Source of the DNA: Citrobacter sp. On2M
Lineage (GTDB): Bacteria; Pseudomonadota; Gammaproteobacteria; Enterobacterales; Enterobacteriaceae
DNA length: 64,000 bases
Assembly (NCBI RefSeq): GCF_018035235.1
Contig: NZ_WPCV01000002.1
Location: forward strand, 496,001-560,000
Direction: 5' to 3'
Numbering within the stretch: the stretch's first letter is position 1; every line of letters begins with the position of its first letter. The notes below the pieces were generated by a model. That model was not told the DNA's origin. It did no database searches and worked only from the letters and a program-made list of their open reading frames with translations. The translations under genes were made by a program, and so were the position numbers. Shown piece after piece: positions 1 to 11,871 of the stretch.

Positions 1-711
<711 letters not shown>

Positions 712-852
712 AGATGCAGATCCCGGAGTTTAAGTTTGATTATCAAACAGTTAAAAGTTAAGCGTGCGAAGGCGAGGCTGCTGCAGGATTAACCTGCTAT
801 TCGCCAGGTAAATTTATGGGATTGTAGCGTAAAAAAAGAGAATTTCGCAGTC

Positions 853-880
853 TTGCGCGGCATTGATTAGTGCGTATGAT
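853..880 (+). promoter_or_regulatory. Candidate sigma-70 promoter of guaC
   Basis: A -35-like TTGCGC (853-858) and a good -10 TATGAT (875-880) are separated by 16 bp and lie about 57 bp before the guaC ATG. The -35 is weak, so this is a prediction only. Confidence 0.45.
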
Positions 881-936
881 AGCGTCACTGGAGTTGTGAG
901 TTTCGATTTTTCGCCATTAACCCCAGGAATCCGCAC

Positions 937-1980
937 ATGCGTATCGAAGAAGATCTGAAGTTAGGTTTCAAAGACGTTCTTATCCGCCCTAAGCGTTCTA
1001 CTCTCAAAAGCCGTTCCGATGTTGAGCTGGAACGTCAATTTACCTTTAAGCATTCAGGTCAGACCTGGTCCGGCGTTCCCATTATTGCCGCGAACATGGA
1101 CACTGTCGGTACGTTTGCCATGGCAACGGCGCTGGCATCCTTCGACATCCTGACCGCTGTGCACAAACACTATTCTGTTGAAGACTGGGCCGCATTCATC
1201 GCAGAGACTTCTGCCGATGTACTCAAACACGTAATGGTTTCAACCGGCACGTCTGACGCAGACTTCGAAAAAACCAAACAGATTCTGGCGCTCAACCCAG
1301 CGCTGAACTTTATCTGCATTGATGTGGCAAATGGCTACTCAGAGCATTTTGTTCAGTTTGTGTCGAAAGCACGTGAAGCATGGCCGACAAAAACGATTTG
1401 TGCGGGTAATGTGGTCACCGGAGAAATGTGCGAAGAGCTGGTACTTTCCGGCGCGGACATTGTTAAAGTCGGCATTGGCCCGGGTTCTGTATGTACCACG
1501 CGTGTAAAAACCGGTGTTGGCTATCCGCAACTTTCGGCGGTTATTGAATGTGCCGATGCTGCTCACGGTCTGGGGGGCATGATTGTCAGCGACGGTGGTT
1601 GCACGATGCCTGGCGACGTGGCAAAAGCGTTTGGCGGCGGTGCAGACTTCGTTATGCTCGGCGGTATGTTAGCTGGTCATGAAGAAAGCGGCGGCAAAAT
1701 TGTTGAAGAAAACGGCGAGAAATTCATGCTGTTCTACGGTATGAGCTCTGAATCTGCCATGACGCGTCACGTTGGTGGCGTTGCGCAGTACCGCGCAGCG
1801 GAAGGTAAAACCGTTAAGCTGCCTCTGCGCGGCCCGGTTGATAATACCGCTCGCGATATCCTCGGCGGCCTGCGCTCTGCTTGTACCTATGTCGGTGCTT
1901 CCCGTCTGAAAGAGCTGACCAAACGTACAACGTTTATTCGTGTACAGGAACAAGAAAACCGCGTTTTCAATAGCCTGTAA
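937..1980 (+). CDS. guaC: GMP reductase
   Basis: GuaC reduces GMP to IMP with NADPH and releases ammonia, linking guanine to adenine nucleotide pools. The protein has 347 residues, the E. coli length, and belongs to the IMPDH/GMPR TIM-barrel family. The catalytic cysteine is visible in GPGSVCTTR at residue 186 (codon 1492-1494), followed by the substrate-binding DGGCTMPGD loop near residue 220. The gene stands alone, divergent from coaE and convergent with hofC, and is followed by a hairpin at 1988-2010. Confidence 0.97.
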   Translation: MRIEEDLKLGFKDVLIRPKRSTLKSRSDVELERQFTFKHSGQTWSGVPIIAANMDTVGTFAMATALASFDILTAVHKHYSVEDWAAFIAETSADVLKHVMVSTGTSDADFEKTKQILALNPALNFICIDVANGYSEHFVQFVSKAREAWPTKTICAGNVVTGEMCEELVLSGADIVKVGIGPGSVCTTRVKTGVGYPQLSAVIECADAAHGLGGMIVSDGGCTMPGDVAKAFGGGADFVMLGGMLAGHEESGGKIVEENGEKFMLFYGMSSESAMTRHVGGVAQYRAAEGKTVKLPLRGPVDNTARDILGGLRSACTYVGASRLKELTKRTTFIRVQEQENRVFNSL

Positions 1981-1987
1981 TATGATA

Positions 1988-2010
1988 GCTGGCGCGTTCT
2001 TCGCGCCAGC
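1988..2010. terminator. Hairpin between the convergent genes guaC and hofC
   Basis: There is a perfect 9-bp stem (GCTGGCGCG / CGCGCCAGC) with loop TTCTT. There is no long T-run, so it may be a Rho-dependent or processed 3' end serving guaC, with hofC ending only 2 bp later. Confidence 0.5.
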
Positions 2011-2011
2011 G

Positions 2012-3214
2012 TCATCCCACCCCGCTCATCGCATCTCCCAAATGAAAAATCGGTAAATACATCGCGACGACCAACGTACCGATAATCACCCCCGTAACGA
2101 TCAGCAGCGCAGGCTCAAGTAGCGCAGCCAGATTCTCCGCCTGAGACAAGGTTTTATCGCCGTGGTGATGGGCCAGATTACTCAGCATGGCATCCAGCGA
2201 GCCGGATGCTTCACCTGTTCTGACCAGTTGTATACACAATGGGCTGAATTCACCACAATTTTTAAGCGCTAACCAGATGGGTTTTCCGGCGCTGATGTTG
2301 TGATGTACTTGTATTAATCGTTGCGACCAGAAAGGGTTGTCCAGCGTTTCAGCTACGCTCTCAAGGCCTTGCAGAAAAGGAATACCTGCATTTTGCGTTA
2401 ATGCCAGAACAGTGAAGATTTGCGTGAGTTTTTGCCCTCTCACCATTGGCCCAATGACCGGAAGACCGAGCAGAAATTTCTGGCGCAGAATAAGCCAGTA
2501 GGGTTGTTGTTTTATCAAGTGATATACCGCAGCCGCAACCATGCTGAATACTACTGCCAGCCATCCCCATTGGCTGCTAAAGTGCGCGATGGCAATAATC
2601 CACTGAGTAAGTACCGGTAGCGGAGTGTTGAACGTCCGGTAGATGGCGGCAAACTCAGGGAGTACAAACTGCAACATCGCAAATACGACCATCATTGCCA
2701 TCGTGATGATGATAATCGGATAGCGCAGGGCTTTTTTCACTTTATCAGCGAGCTGCTGTTGATTCTTTTGCTGGCGCGCGAGTTCAAAACAGCAGTCGTC
2801 CAGCTTACCCGTAAGCTCTCCGGTGCGGATCATTGCCTGATAAAGCGGCGGAAAAACGTGTTGCCATTGCGATAGCGAGGTGGAGAGCGAAATCCCCTGC
2901 TCCATATCGTGAGCCAGCGTGCGCAGTAGCGCCTGCCACTGGCTGCTCGGATGCTGTTCAGCCAGCAGAGTTAAGCTTGCCGAGAGCGTTAGTCCTGCTT
3001 TCAGTAATGTTGCCAGTTGATGTACGGTTTCGGCGCTTCTGTCGCGACTCCAGTGTGAAGTTTTGATGTGCATACGGTTAATGCGCAGTGGCGTAATATG
3101 CAGTTGTTCGAGAGCAAGTATCAATGAGGGGCGGGTATCAGCCCACAGTACGCCTTCCTGTGGATGACCTTCGTTGCTAATACCTTGCCAGCGCCAAAGC
3201 TGTTTAGCTGACAT
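2012..3214 (-). CDS. hofC: Type IV pilus inner-membrane platform protein HofC (PilC/GspF family)
   Basis: HofC belongs to the PilC/GspF family of polytopic inner-membrane proteins that form the platform on which the ATPase HofB drives pilin assembly. The 400-residue product has the duplicated GspF domain layout: a soluble N-terminal part, hydrophobic segments near residues 170-190 and 215-235, and a C-terminal membrane segment near 370-390. Its start codon lies inside the 3' end of hofB (11-bp overlap), so it is translated from the ppdD-hofB-hofC transcript. In E. coli this cluster is poorly expressed in ordinary laboratory growth. Confidence 0.93.
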   Translation of the reverse strand: MSAKQLWRWQGISNEGHPQEGVLWADTRPSLILALEQLHITPLRINRMHIKTSHWSRDRSAETVHQLATLLKAGLTLSASLTLLAEQHPSSQWQALLRTLAHDMEQGISLSTSLSQWQHVFPPLYQAMIRTGELTGKLDDCCFELARQQKNQQQLADKVKKALRYPIIIITMAMMVVFAMLQFVLPEFAAIYRTFNTPLPVLTQWIIAIAHFSSQWGWLAVVFSMVAAAVYHLIKQQPYWLILRQKFLLGLPVIGPMVRGQKLTQIFTVLALTQNAGIPFLQGLESVAETLDNPFWSQRLIQVHHNISAGKPIWLALKNCGEFSPLCIQLVRTGEASGSLDAMLSNLAHHHGDKTLSQAENLAALLEPALLIVTGVIIGTLVVAMYLPIFHLGDAMSGVG

Positions 3215-4589
3215 GGGGCATGCCCAGTACGCGGATCAGCTCTTCAAATGTTGTTAGCCCTTGTTCGACGGCCTGACAGCCATTTTCAAACAGCGTACTC
3301 ATCCCCAATTGCTGCGCAGCCGATTCTACTGCGTCTACTGACGTCCCGTTGGCGATGCTTTGGCGCAATGCGGGCGTAACGGGAAGCACTTCAAACAATG
3401 CGGTACGGCCATAAAATCCGTGATAGCAGTGTTCGCAGCCAGCGGCTTGCCAACGTGGCAGTGGCGTAGGCCAGGCAGCTTTGGGGAGCGTGATTGGTTT
3501 TTCCAGACGTTGTCGGCAGTGGGGACACAGTTTTCTTACCAACCGCTGGGCAATAACGAGCGTCAGCGCGGAGGCGATCATCCAGCGAGCAACCCCCATT
3601 TGCTGCAGGCGTACCAGCGTTTCAGTGGTGGAATTGGTATGCAGTGTTGATAGCACCAGATGACCGGTTTGTGCGGCTTTAAGGGCTATTTCAGCCGTTT
3701 CGCCATCGCGGATTTCACCCACCATGATAATGTCGGGATCCTGGCGCAGCAGAGCGCGCAATACGCCCTGAAAAGTGAGACCGGCGCGGGGATGAATTTG
3801 AGTCTGGTTAAGCCCGGCGATCGGGATCTCTACCGGATCTTCCACGCTGCAAAGATTCACCTGCGGGGTGTTTCGGGTTTGCAGCGCACTGTACAGCGTG
3901 ACCGTTTTACCGCTTCCTGTGGGGCCGGTGACCAGAATCAGCCCTTGAGGCTGCTGCAACGCCTGTGAAAATGCTGCTAACTGCGCGTCCTGCATTCCCA
4001 GCGCAGTGAGTTCCAGCGTTTGATTGACCTGATGAAGTAGCCGCAGCACTACTTTTTCGCCGAAGCGACAGGGCAGGGTGGCGATGCGAAAAGAGACCGA
4101 TTCTCCTGAAATCTCAACGGTAAATTGTCCGTCTTGCGCAAGTCGATGCTCGGCAATATCCAGACTGCCTAAAACTTTTAACCTTGCGGTAATAGCGATA
4201 CCCATCTCGATTGTGACTTCCGGTAAAACATGCAGTACGCCATCCACACGTAATCTGATCCGATAGTGACTTTCCGCTGGCTCAAAATGAATATCAGAAG
4301 CCCGTTGCACCAGAGCGGATTGGAACGTCTGATTCAGCAAGTCTGCGGCGCTGGCACTGCTTTTAGTGACGACCGTCGGGAGCATTTTGCGTGGCGTATG
4401 CGTGTGGCCTTCCATTTGCTGACGCGTCCAGCAAACAATGTCGATGCGTCGGGTAGTCGCAAAATGCAGTGCGTCCAGTAGCTCGTGGGATGGGGCCTCC
4501 ACGACGGCGATGTGCACCACTTCATTATCTGCATCCAGTAATGTGGCCTGATAACGTTGGCACAGCGCTGTAAGTTGGGTGGTATTCAT
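3204..4589 (-). CDS. hofB: Type IV pilus assembly ATPase HofB (PilB/GspE family)
   Basis: HofB is a cytoplasmic secretion/extension ATPase that powers polymerisation of PpdD pilin. The 461-residue product carries a Walker A GPTGSGKT near residue 220, the Walker B/Asp box region DPDIIMVGEIRD, the His-box STLHTN and a C-terminal zinc-binding tetracysteine (CPHC ... CEHC). Length and motif order match E. coli HofB. It starts 9 bp after the ppdD stop and overlaps hofC, so the three genes form one operon. Other pilus parts (hofMNOPQ, gspO) are encoded elsewhere in relatives. Confidence 0.94.
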   Translation of the reverse strand: MNTTQLTALCQRYQATLLDADNEVVHIAVVEAPSHELLDALHFATTRRIDIVCWTRQQMEGHTHTPRKMLPTVVTKSSASAADLLNQTFQSALVQRASDIHFEPAESHYRIRLRVDGVLHVLPEVTIEMGIAITARLKVLGSLDIAEHRLAQDGQFTVEISGESVSFRIATLPCRFGEKVVLRLLHQVNQTLELTALGMQDAQLAAFSQALQQPQGLILVTGPTGSGKTVTLYSALQTRNTPQVNLCSVEDPVEIPIAGLNQTQIHPRAGLTFQGVLRALLRQDPDIIMVGEIRDGETAEIALKAAQTGHLVLSTLHTNSTTETLVRLQQMGVARWMIASALTLVIAQRLVRKLCPHCRQRLEKPITLPKAAWPTPLPRWQAAGCEHCYHGFYGRTALFEVLPVTPALRQSIANGTSVDAVESAAQQLGMSTLFENGCQAVEQGLTTFEELIRVLGMPHVS

Positions 4590-4598
4590 CTCTTTTCC

Positions 4599-5036
4599 TT
4601 AGTTGATATCGAAACGAAAAACGTCTTCGCAGGCCTGTTGCAATGCGCTGTCATTCTGGATGACGCAGTTACGACTCCAGCCAGTAATGCCGTTTGCATC
4701 GTCCCAACCCGGCGCCATGGTGATGCTTAGCCCGTTCAGGCTTTCCTGCCCGCTGAGGCTGACAATGCCTTTTTCCACGCTCATGGCGGAGACATATCGG
4801 GTGGTGGTTGGAGAAGGAATGCCATTGGTTCCGGCATCGCAGGTTTCTGTCCCGCCATGCTCCAGCGCACAAAGCTCAACTGCCGTGCGATAGGGAACAA
4901 AGGTTTGCAGCATGTCGGTCAGCGCGGCTTTGCGCAGATAGTTTTGATAAGCCGGAATGCCGATGGCGCTAAGAATGGCAATAATGCCAATGACCACCAT
5001 AAGTTCGATAAGCGTGAATCCTCGTTGCTTGTCCAT
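4599..5036 (-). CDS. ppdD: Prepilin peptidase-dependent major type IV pilin PpdD
   Basis: The 145-residue product begins MDKQRG|FTLIEL, a classic type IVa prepilin leader. The peptidase would cut after Gly6 and leave N-methylated Phe1 with the essential Glu at mature position 5. A long hydrophobic alpha helix follows (VVIGIIAILSAIGIPAY). Cysteines in the C-terminal globular domain would form disulfides. It is the first gene of ppdD-hofB-hofC. In E. coli PpdD can be assembled into pili, and the same role is inferred here. Confidence 0.94.
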   Translation of the reverse strand: MDKQRGFTLIELMVVIGIIAILSAIGIPAYQNYLRKAALTDMLQTFVPYRTAVELCALEHGGTETCDAGTNGIPSPTTTRYVSAMSVEKGIVSLSGQESLNGLSITMAPGWDDANGITGWSRNCVIQNDSALQQACEDVFRFDIN

Positions 5037-5183
5037 CGTTCGCTCCTTGAGTTAGCTGGCGCTACTTTGGCAAACGCTCTGGGCCACGGCGAGAGGCAAA
5101 TAACTGAATGGGAAGGCGGGTTCCGAGGATTTTTACGAGATTACAGAATCAAACAACGTATTTGCGAAGAGGCTCGAAGAAAC

Positions 5184-5251
5184 TGCCGGATAACGGCGAA
5201 AACGCCTTCTCCGGCATGCAGAATGGCCCGATAAGCAAAGCGCCATCGGGC
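5184..5251. repeat. Pair of REP palindromes (BIME-like) between ppdD and nadC
   Basis: There are two imperfect palindromes of REP type. The first (5184-5216) has arms TGCCGGA/TCCGGCA with an inner GGCG/CGCC stem. The second (5226-5251) has arms GCCCGAT/ATCGGGC. They sit just downstream of nadC and upstream of ppdD, where a REP pair would stabilise the nadC 3' end. Confidence 0.75.
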
Positions 5252-5265
5252 AATACAAACAGCAA

Positions 5266-6806
<1,541 letters not shown>

Positions 6807-6810
<4 letters not shown>

Positions 6811-7661
6811 CGCTGTTTACAACATTACTGGTGTTGATTGTTGAACGCCTTTTTAAGCTGGGTGAGCACTGGCAGCTTGATCACCGGGTTGAAGTTCTTT
6901 TCCGCCGGGTTAAGCATTTCTCGATGATGCGTACGGTAGGCATGGTCCTGATTGCGATGGGGGTGACGTTCCTGCTGCTACGTGCACTCCATGGGCTACT
7001 GTTTAACGTGCCCTTACTGGTGGCGTGGATCGTAATTGGCTTGCTGTGCATCGGCGCTGGCAAGACGCGTCTTCATTATCATGCATATTTGAACGCGGCT
7101 GCCCGCGCTGACGCTCACGCTCGTGAGGCGATGGCCAGCGAGCTGACACTTATTCATGGGGTTCCGCCGGACTGCGATGAGCGTGAGTTTTTGCGTGAAC
7201 TGCAGAATGCGCTGTTATGGAACAACTTTCGCTTTTACCTGGCGCCGTTATTCTGGCTGATTGTCGGTGGTCCGTGGGGACCAGTGACGCTGGTGGGTTA
7301 TGCTTTTTTACGTGCCTGGCAGTCCTGGCTGGCGCGCTATCAGACGCCGCACCAGCGTCTGCAATCGGGTATCGATGCGATCCTGCATGTGCTGGACTGG
7401 ATCCCGGTGCGTCTGGCGGGCGTGGTCTATGCGCTGTTAGGACACGGCGAGAAAGCGCTGCCTGCCTGGTTTGCATCGCTTGCTGATCTCCATACTTCGC
7501 AATACCAGGTGCTTACTCGTTTGGCGCAGTTTTCTCTGGCGCGCGAACCCCATACCGATAAAGTCGAAACGCCAAAAGCCGCTGTTTCAATGGCGAAGAA
7601 AACCTCGTTTGTGGTGGTGGTGGTCATTGCGCTGCTGACAATTTATGGCACGCTGATCTAG
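6807..7661 (+). CDS. ampE: AmpE, polytopic inner-membrane protein of the ampDE operon
   Basis: The 284-residue protein has the E. coli AmpE length and several hydrophobic segments (about residues 40-60, 65-80, 145-165 and a last one at 265-282). It contains the conserved N-terminal [21 protein letters not shown]. The family is described as a possible sensory or regulatory membrane protein linked to beta-lactamase induction; its exact biochemical role is not settled. It is translationally coupled to ampD by a 4-bp overlap. Confidence 0.93.
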
Positions 7662-7690
7662 CGATTGTAGCCGGGATTGCGACGTAACCG

Positions 7691-7727
7691 CGTTATCCGG
7701 TCTGGCGCATATGTAGACCGGATAACG
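7691..7727. repeat. REP-like palindrome between convergent ampE and the GH43 gene
   Basis: A perfect 13-bp inverted repeat (CGTTATCCGGTCT / AGACCGGATAACG) with an 11-base loop lies 29 bp past the ampE stop and 10 bp before the GH43 stop. The ATCCGG core is typical of REP elements, and it may also act as a bidirectional transcript 3' end. Confidence 0.7.
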
Positions 7728-7737
7728 GTGCAATGAC

Positions 7738-8688
7738 TCAATACGTATCCGCTGGCGGGATGCCAAAATCAGGCATTCCGTTTTTGTCCCAGCGCACGAG
7801 CTTCAGACGCGTATGGCGGTTTGGGTCGTACAGCGGATCGCCCTCGATTTCGGTGTAATTTCTGGCGTGGTACACCAGCACATCTTCACCTTCCGGCGTT
7901 TGCGTAAAACTGTTGTGCCCAGGGCCGAACTGGCGGTTTTCGTAGCTGGTGGTAAAGACCGGGCGTGGTGATTTGTGCCAGTGCTGTGGGTTGAGCGGAT
8001 CGGCATTGAGGTCAATCCACAATAATCCCATACAGTAATTCTCATCGGTGGCGCTGGCAGAATAACTGATAAACAGCTTGTCGCCGTGAACCATGACCGC
8101 CGGACCTTCGTTGACCCAAAAACCCCGACATTCCCAGTCATATTCTGGATGGCTGAGCATCACCGGCTCACCTTTAATCGTCCATGGGTTTTCCATCTCA
8201 GCAAGATAGATATTGGAGTTCCCGGCAATATCGGGCGATTTCTGCGCCCACAGATACCACTGTTTTCCCTGATGGTTAAAGGTGGTGGCATCAAGTGCGA
8301 AGGTATCAAACTGCGTTTTAATCTGGCCTTTTTCTGTCCAAATACCTGCCAGCGGATCGCTGTCCGCGCATTCGAGCGCAAACATACGGTGCTGAAACAT
8401 TCCCTGCTTGTCGAGCGTCTGTGTGTGGCTGGCGGCAAAATAGATGTACCACTTACCAGCCAGATGATGGATTTCAGGCGCCCAGATGAGCTGGCTCATG
8501 GGACCACTTTCTGGTTTGCGCCAGACGACAACCGGGAAGGCGGTGCGCAGCCCTTCCAGCGAGTCAGCCCGGCGGATCTCCAGTCGATCGTATTCGGGCA
8601 CTGAAGCAATGAAATAATAGTGGCTACCGTCACGTAAAATAAACGGATCGGCACGTTGTTCAATAAAGGGATTAGGCCACTGATTCAT
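7738..8688 (-). CDS. Glycoside hydrolase family 43 protein (probable arabinofuranosidase or xylosidase)
   Basis: The 316-residue product is a single five-bladed propeller GH43 domain with no signal peptide, so it should act in the cytoplasm on imported oligosaccharides. Family marks are the early catalytic-base segment QRADPFILRDGSHYYF, the WAPEIHHL motif near residue 90, and NEGPAVMVHGDKLFISYSAS, whose Glu is the likely general acid. Its ATG shares one base with the transporter stop (TGATG), so the two are coupled. I cannot tell alpha-L-arabinofuranosidase from beta-xylosidase by eye; the EYDRLEIRRADSLEGL segment resembles the arabinofuranosidase-type subfamilies. Confidence 0.85.
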   Translation of the reverse strand: MNQWPNPFIEQRADPFILRDGSHYYFIASVPEYDRLEIRRADSLEGLRTAFPVVVWRKPESGPMSQLIWAPEIHHLAGKWYIYFAASHTQTLDKQGMFQHRMFALECADSDPLAGIWTEKGQIKTQFDTFALDATTFNHQGKQWYLWAQKSPDIAGNSNIYLAEMENPWTIKGEPVMLSHPEYDWECRGFWVNEGPAVMVHGDKLFISYSASATDENYCMGLLWIDLNADPLNPQHWHKSPRPVFTTSYENRQFGPGHNSFTQTPEGEDVLVYHARNYTEIEGDPLYDPNRHTRLKLVRWDKNGMPDFGIPPADTY

Positions 8689-10094
8689 CAGGCTTTCCTT
8701 ACGGTTTCTGTTGTTTTTATCTCGTGGTATTCATTCAGTTCACGATAGTTGGCGCGGCGCTTTTCTAAATCTGTCTGGATTTGCTGCATAAACTCGCGGT
8801 CAACTTTCAGCAGACGAACCACGCCTGCGGTAATCAGGTAGCCTACGCCAGGTATGATGGTAAACAGCAGCATAATGCCGTTAATAGCGGAGTCGCTTTG
8901 CGCTTTCGCCCCTGCGTCGTAGCCGTACCAGGAAAGCAGGAAGCCAACCATCGCTCCGGCAATCGCCAGGCCCAGTTTCAGGAAGAACAGGTTGCCGGAG
9001 AAGCTGATTCCAGTGATGCGCTTACCGGTTTTCCACTCGCCGTAGTCATCGACATCCGCCATCAGCGACCAGTGCAGCGGGGATGGGATCTGATGCAGGA
9101 TGTTGAGCAGGAAGTAGAGCAGCATAATCATCATGGTGGCTTTCGGATCGAAGAAGTAAAACGCTGCGGAGAAAATCGCCAGGATGATGTTGGTCCAGAA
9201 GAAGACTTTCAGTTTGCACCAGCGATCGGTTAACACCTTCGCCAACATGCTGCCGATCATCATGCCTATAACGCCAAGGCTGATAAACAATGTCGCAAAT
9301 TGCGTACTCTGCTGCATAACCCAGGTCACGTAGTACATGGTGGCGGCCATGCGAATAAAGCCCGGACAGACGTTGCACAGGGTTAACAGCAGAATTTTTA
9401 CCCATTGATCGTTCTTCCATACGTCTTTCAGATCGGCTTTTAAATCGTCGTTAGTCGGGACGGCAGGACGTACACGCTCACGGACGGTTGCAAAGCAAAA
9501 CAGGAACATACACATGCCGATGAAGGCCAGTACCGCCATCGCCATTTGATACCCTTTGGCTTTGTCTTCTCCACCGAACCAGTCCGCCATTGGCAGCAGA
9601 GTGAGGGAGAGCAGCAGAGTTGCAATTCCTACCAATACAAAGCGATATGACTGGCAGGCGACGCGTTCTTGCGGATCGTTGGTGATGACGCTGCCGAGAG
9701 AGCAATAGGGGATATTGATCGCTGTGTAGGTAATTGAGAGCAGGAAGTAGGTGACAAAGGCATAGATAACTTTGCTGTTATATGTCCACTCCGGGGTGGT
9801 AAACATCAGTACGCTGAATAATGCGTACGGGAAAGCCATCCACAATAACCATGGACGAAATCGACCATATTTGCTGCGCGTACGGTCGGCCATTGCGCCC
9901 ATAATGGGATCGGTAACGGCATCAATAACGCGTACTGAGAGCAGTAATACGCCGACCAGGGCAGGCGCCAGACCAAAAATATCTGTATAAAAATAGTTAA
10001 CAAACAACATGATGGCGCCAAAAATGATGTTGCATCCGGCGTCGCCCATTCCATAGCCGATCTTTTCTTTCACCGTGAGCTTACTGGTTTCCAT
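8688..10094 (-). CDS. GPH-family cation:glycoside/pentoside symporter (YicJ/YagG-like)
   Basis: This is a twelve-helix sugar:cation symporter of the glycoside-pentoside-hexuronide family (MelB, YicJ and YagG relatives). Conserved parts are EKIGYGMGDAG at the N-terminus, VIDAVTDPIMGAMADRTRSKYGRFRPW in the first half and NIPYCSLGSVITNDPQER. I chose the ATG at 10094 (468 residues) over the in-frame GTG at 10103 because GGAG lies 8 bases before it. It is the first gene of a two-gene unit with the cytoplasmic GH43 enzyme, so it probably imports a short pentose-containing oligosaccharide. No regulator is next to it. K-12 has nothing at this ampE-aroP site. Confidence 0.88.
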   Translation of the reverse strand: METSKLTVKEKIGYGMGDAGCNIIFGAIMLFVNYFYTDIFGLAPALVGVLLLSVRVIDAVTDPIMGAMADRTRSKYGRFRPWLLWMAFPYALFSVLMFTTPEWTYNSKVIYAFVTYFLLSITYTAINIPYCSLGSVITNDPQERVACQSYRFVLVGIATLLLSLTLLPMADWFGGEDKAKGYQMAMAVLAFIGMCMFLFCFATVRERVRPAVPTNDDLKADLKDVWKNDQWVKILLLTLCNVCPGFIRMAATMYYVTWVMQQSTQFATLFISLGVIGMMIGSMLAKVLTDRWCKLKVFFWTNIILAIFSAAFYFFDPKATMMIMLLYFLLNILHQIPSPLHWSLMADVDDYGEWKTGKRITGISFSGNLFFLKLGLAIAGAMVGFLLSWYGYDAGAKAQSDSAINGIMLLFTIIPGVGYLITAGVVRLLKVDREFMQQIQTDLEKRRANYRELNEYHEIKTTETVRKA

Positions 10095-10220
10095 CAACTG
10101 CACTCCATGAATGAGATATGGAGAGAATTATTGTCTGGTACCGGTGTTTTTGCGTTGCAGGATAACGCCGCTGATATGGACTAAACAGTCATGAGTGGGA
10201 AAGTGTGAGGCAGGTAACAA

Positions 10221-10243
10221 CCCCCACCTGGTGCAGGTGGGGG
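10221..10243 (-). terminator. Hairpin downstream of aroP
   Basis: There is a perfect 10-bp GC-rich stem (CCCCCACCTG / CAGGTGGGGG) with a 3-base loop. Read on the minus strand it is followed by TTGTT, consistent with an aroP terminator. It lies 9 bp beyond the aroP stop. Confidence 0.7.
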
Positions 10244-10251
10244 AGGGAAAA

Positions 10252-11625
10252 TTAATGTGCTTTAACTGTGCCGGCGGTTTTCTGCTTGAACAGGTAACCA
10301 ATGCCAAGAACAGCAATCCATACCGGGATTAAGTACACTGAGATCGCCATGCCCGGCGTCATCAGCATAATCACCAGTACTGCGGCCATGAAAATCAGGC
10401 ATACCCAGTTACCCAGCGGATAGAGCAGAGCCGGGAAGCGGGTGGTAACCCCCTGCTGCTGTTTGGCTTTGCGGAACTTCATGTGCGCCAGGCTGATCAT
10501 TGCCCAGTTGATCACCAGCGCGGAAACCACCAGCGCCATCAGCAGACCAAAGGCGGATTCTGGCGCCAGATAGTTGATCAGCACACACAGAGCCGTAACC
10601 AGCGCGGAAACCAGAATGGTGTTCACCGGTACGCCGCGTTTGTCGACATTCATCAGCGCTTTTGGCGCGTTGCCCTGCTGTGCAAGACCGAACAGCATGC
10701 GGCTGTTGCAGTAAACGCAGCTGTTATAGACAGAAAGAGCGGCGGTCAGCACCACGATGTTCAGCGCATTGGCAACAAACGTATCGCCCAGTTCGTGGAA
10801 AATGAGGACAAACGGGCTGGTATCAGCCGTGACGCGCGTCCATGGCATCAGGGAAAGCAGAACAGCCAACGAGCCCACATAGAAAATCAGGATACGGTAG
10901 ATAACCTGGTTGGTGGCTTTGGGAATACTTTGCTCCGGGTTATCGGCTTCTGCTGCGGTGATCCCGACCAGCTCCAGCCCACCGAAAGAGAACATAATAA
11001 TCGCCATCATCATCACCAGACCGGTGAAGCCGTGCGGCAGGAAGCCACCCTGGTTCCACAGGTTACTGACGCTGGCCTGCGGCCCGCCGTTGCCGCTGAA
11101 TAACAGCCAGCCGCCGAAGATGATCATCGCGACTACGGCAATGACTTTAATAATAGCAAACCAGAACTCCATCTCACCAAACACTTTTACGTTGGTCAAG
11201 TTGATGGCGTTGATAATCACGAAGAAAGCTGCCGCAGAGGCCCAGGTTGGGATCTCCGGGTACCAGAACTGGATATATTTACCGACAGCCGTCAGCTCAG
11301 CCATGGCAACCAGAACGTACAGCACCCAGTAGTTCCAGCCAGAGGCGAAACCCGCAAAACTCCCCCAGTATTTATAAGCAAAGTGACTAAAGGAGCCTGC
11401 TACCGGCTCTTCAACCACCATTTCACCAAGCTGGCGCATAATCAAAAAGGCGATAAAGCCGGCAATAGCGTAACCCAGAATAATACCCGGTCCTGCAGAC
11501 TGGATAACGGATGCGCTACCGAGGAATAACCCGGTACCAATCGCGCCACCCAGCGCGATTAGCTGTATATGGCGGTTCTTAAGACCGCGCTTGAGCTGAT
11601 CGCCATGCTGTTGACTTTCCATCAT
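10252..11625 (-). CDS. aroP: General aromatic amino acid permease AroP
   Basis: AroP is an inner-membrane proton symporter of the amino acid-polyamine-organocation family that imports Phe, Tyr and Trp. The 457-residue sequence is nearly the E. coli one (KRGLKNRHIQLIALGGAIGTGLF at the N-terminus, EMVVEEPVAGSFSHFA near residue 70) with about twelve helices. Two adjacent ATGs (11625 and 11622) are possible; GAGG lies 4 bases before the first and 7 before the second. A TyrR box upstream suggests repression by TyrR with aromatic amino acids. It is divergent from pdhR. Confidence 0.96.
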   Translation of the reverse strand: MMESQQHGDQLKRGLKNRHIQLIALGGAIGTGLFLGSASVIQSAGPGIILGYAIAGFIAFLIMRQLGEMVVEEPVAGSFSHFAYKYWGSFAGFASGWNYWVLYVLVAMAELTAVGKYIQFWYPEIPTWASAAAFFVIINAINLTNVKVFGEMEFWFAIIKVIAVVAMIIFGGWLLFSGNGGPQASVSNLWNQGGFLPHGFTGLVMMMAIIMFSFGGLELVGITAAEADNPEQSIPKATNQVIYRILIFYVGSLAVLLSLMPWTRVTADTSPFVLIFHELGDTFVANALNIVVLTAALSVYNSCVYCNSRMLFGLAQQGNAPKALMNVDKRGVPVNTILVSALVTALCVLINYLAPESAFGLLMALVVSALVINWAMISLAHMKFRKAKQQQGVTTRFPALLYPLGNWVCLIFMAAVLVIMLMTPGMAISVYLIPVWIAVLGIGYLFKQKTAGTVKAH

Positions 11626-11853
11626 TAAACCTCGTGTGTGGTTTTACTCTTCATCTTTCGAGTACTTATTTTTTGAACTACGCAGCAATGCGTGTGTAAG
11701 TTTGCAATTCCGTTTGTTGTATTAATTTGTTTACAGATGCTTTTGATAAAATGTTGCCTTAATACTTTTGTCTTGATCAGAATAATGATATGCGAGCGCG
11801 AATGCACCTGCTTTATGCGGGGAAGCTATCGAGTTGAATAAAAAGAAACCATT

Positions 11854-11871
11854 TGTAAATGCGAGTTTATC
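11854..11871. promoter_or_regulatory. TyrR box of aroP
   Basis: The sequence TGTAAA-N6-TTTATC matches the TyrR consensus TGTAAA-N6-TTTACA at 10 of 12 defined positions. Known E. coli aroP is repressed by TyrR from boxes in this region. The second, weaker box expected nearby was not clear to me. Confidence 0.6.
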
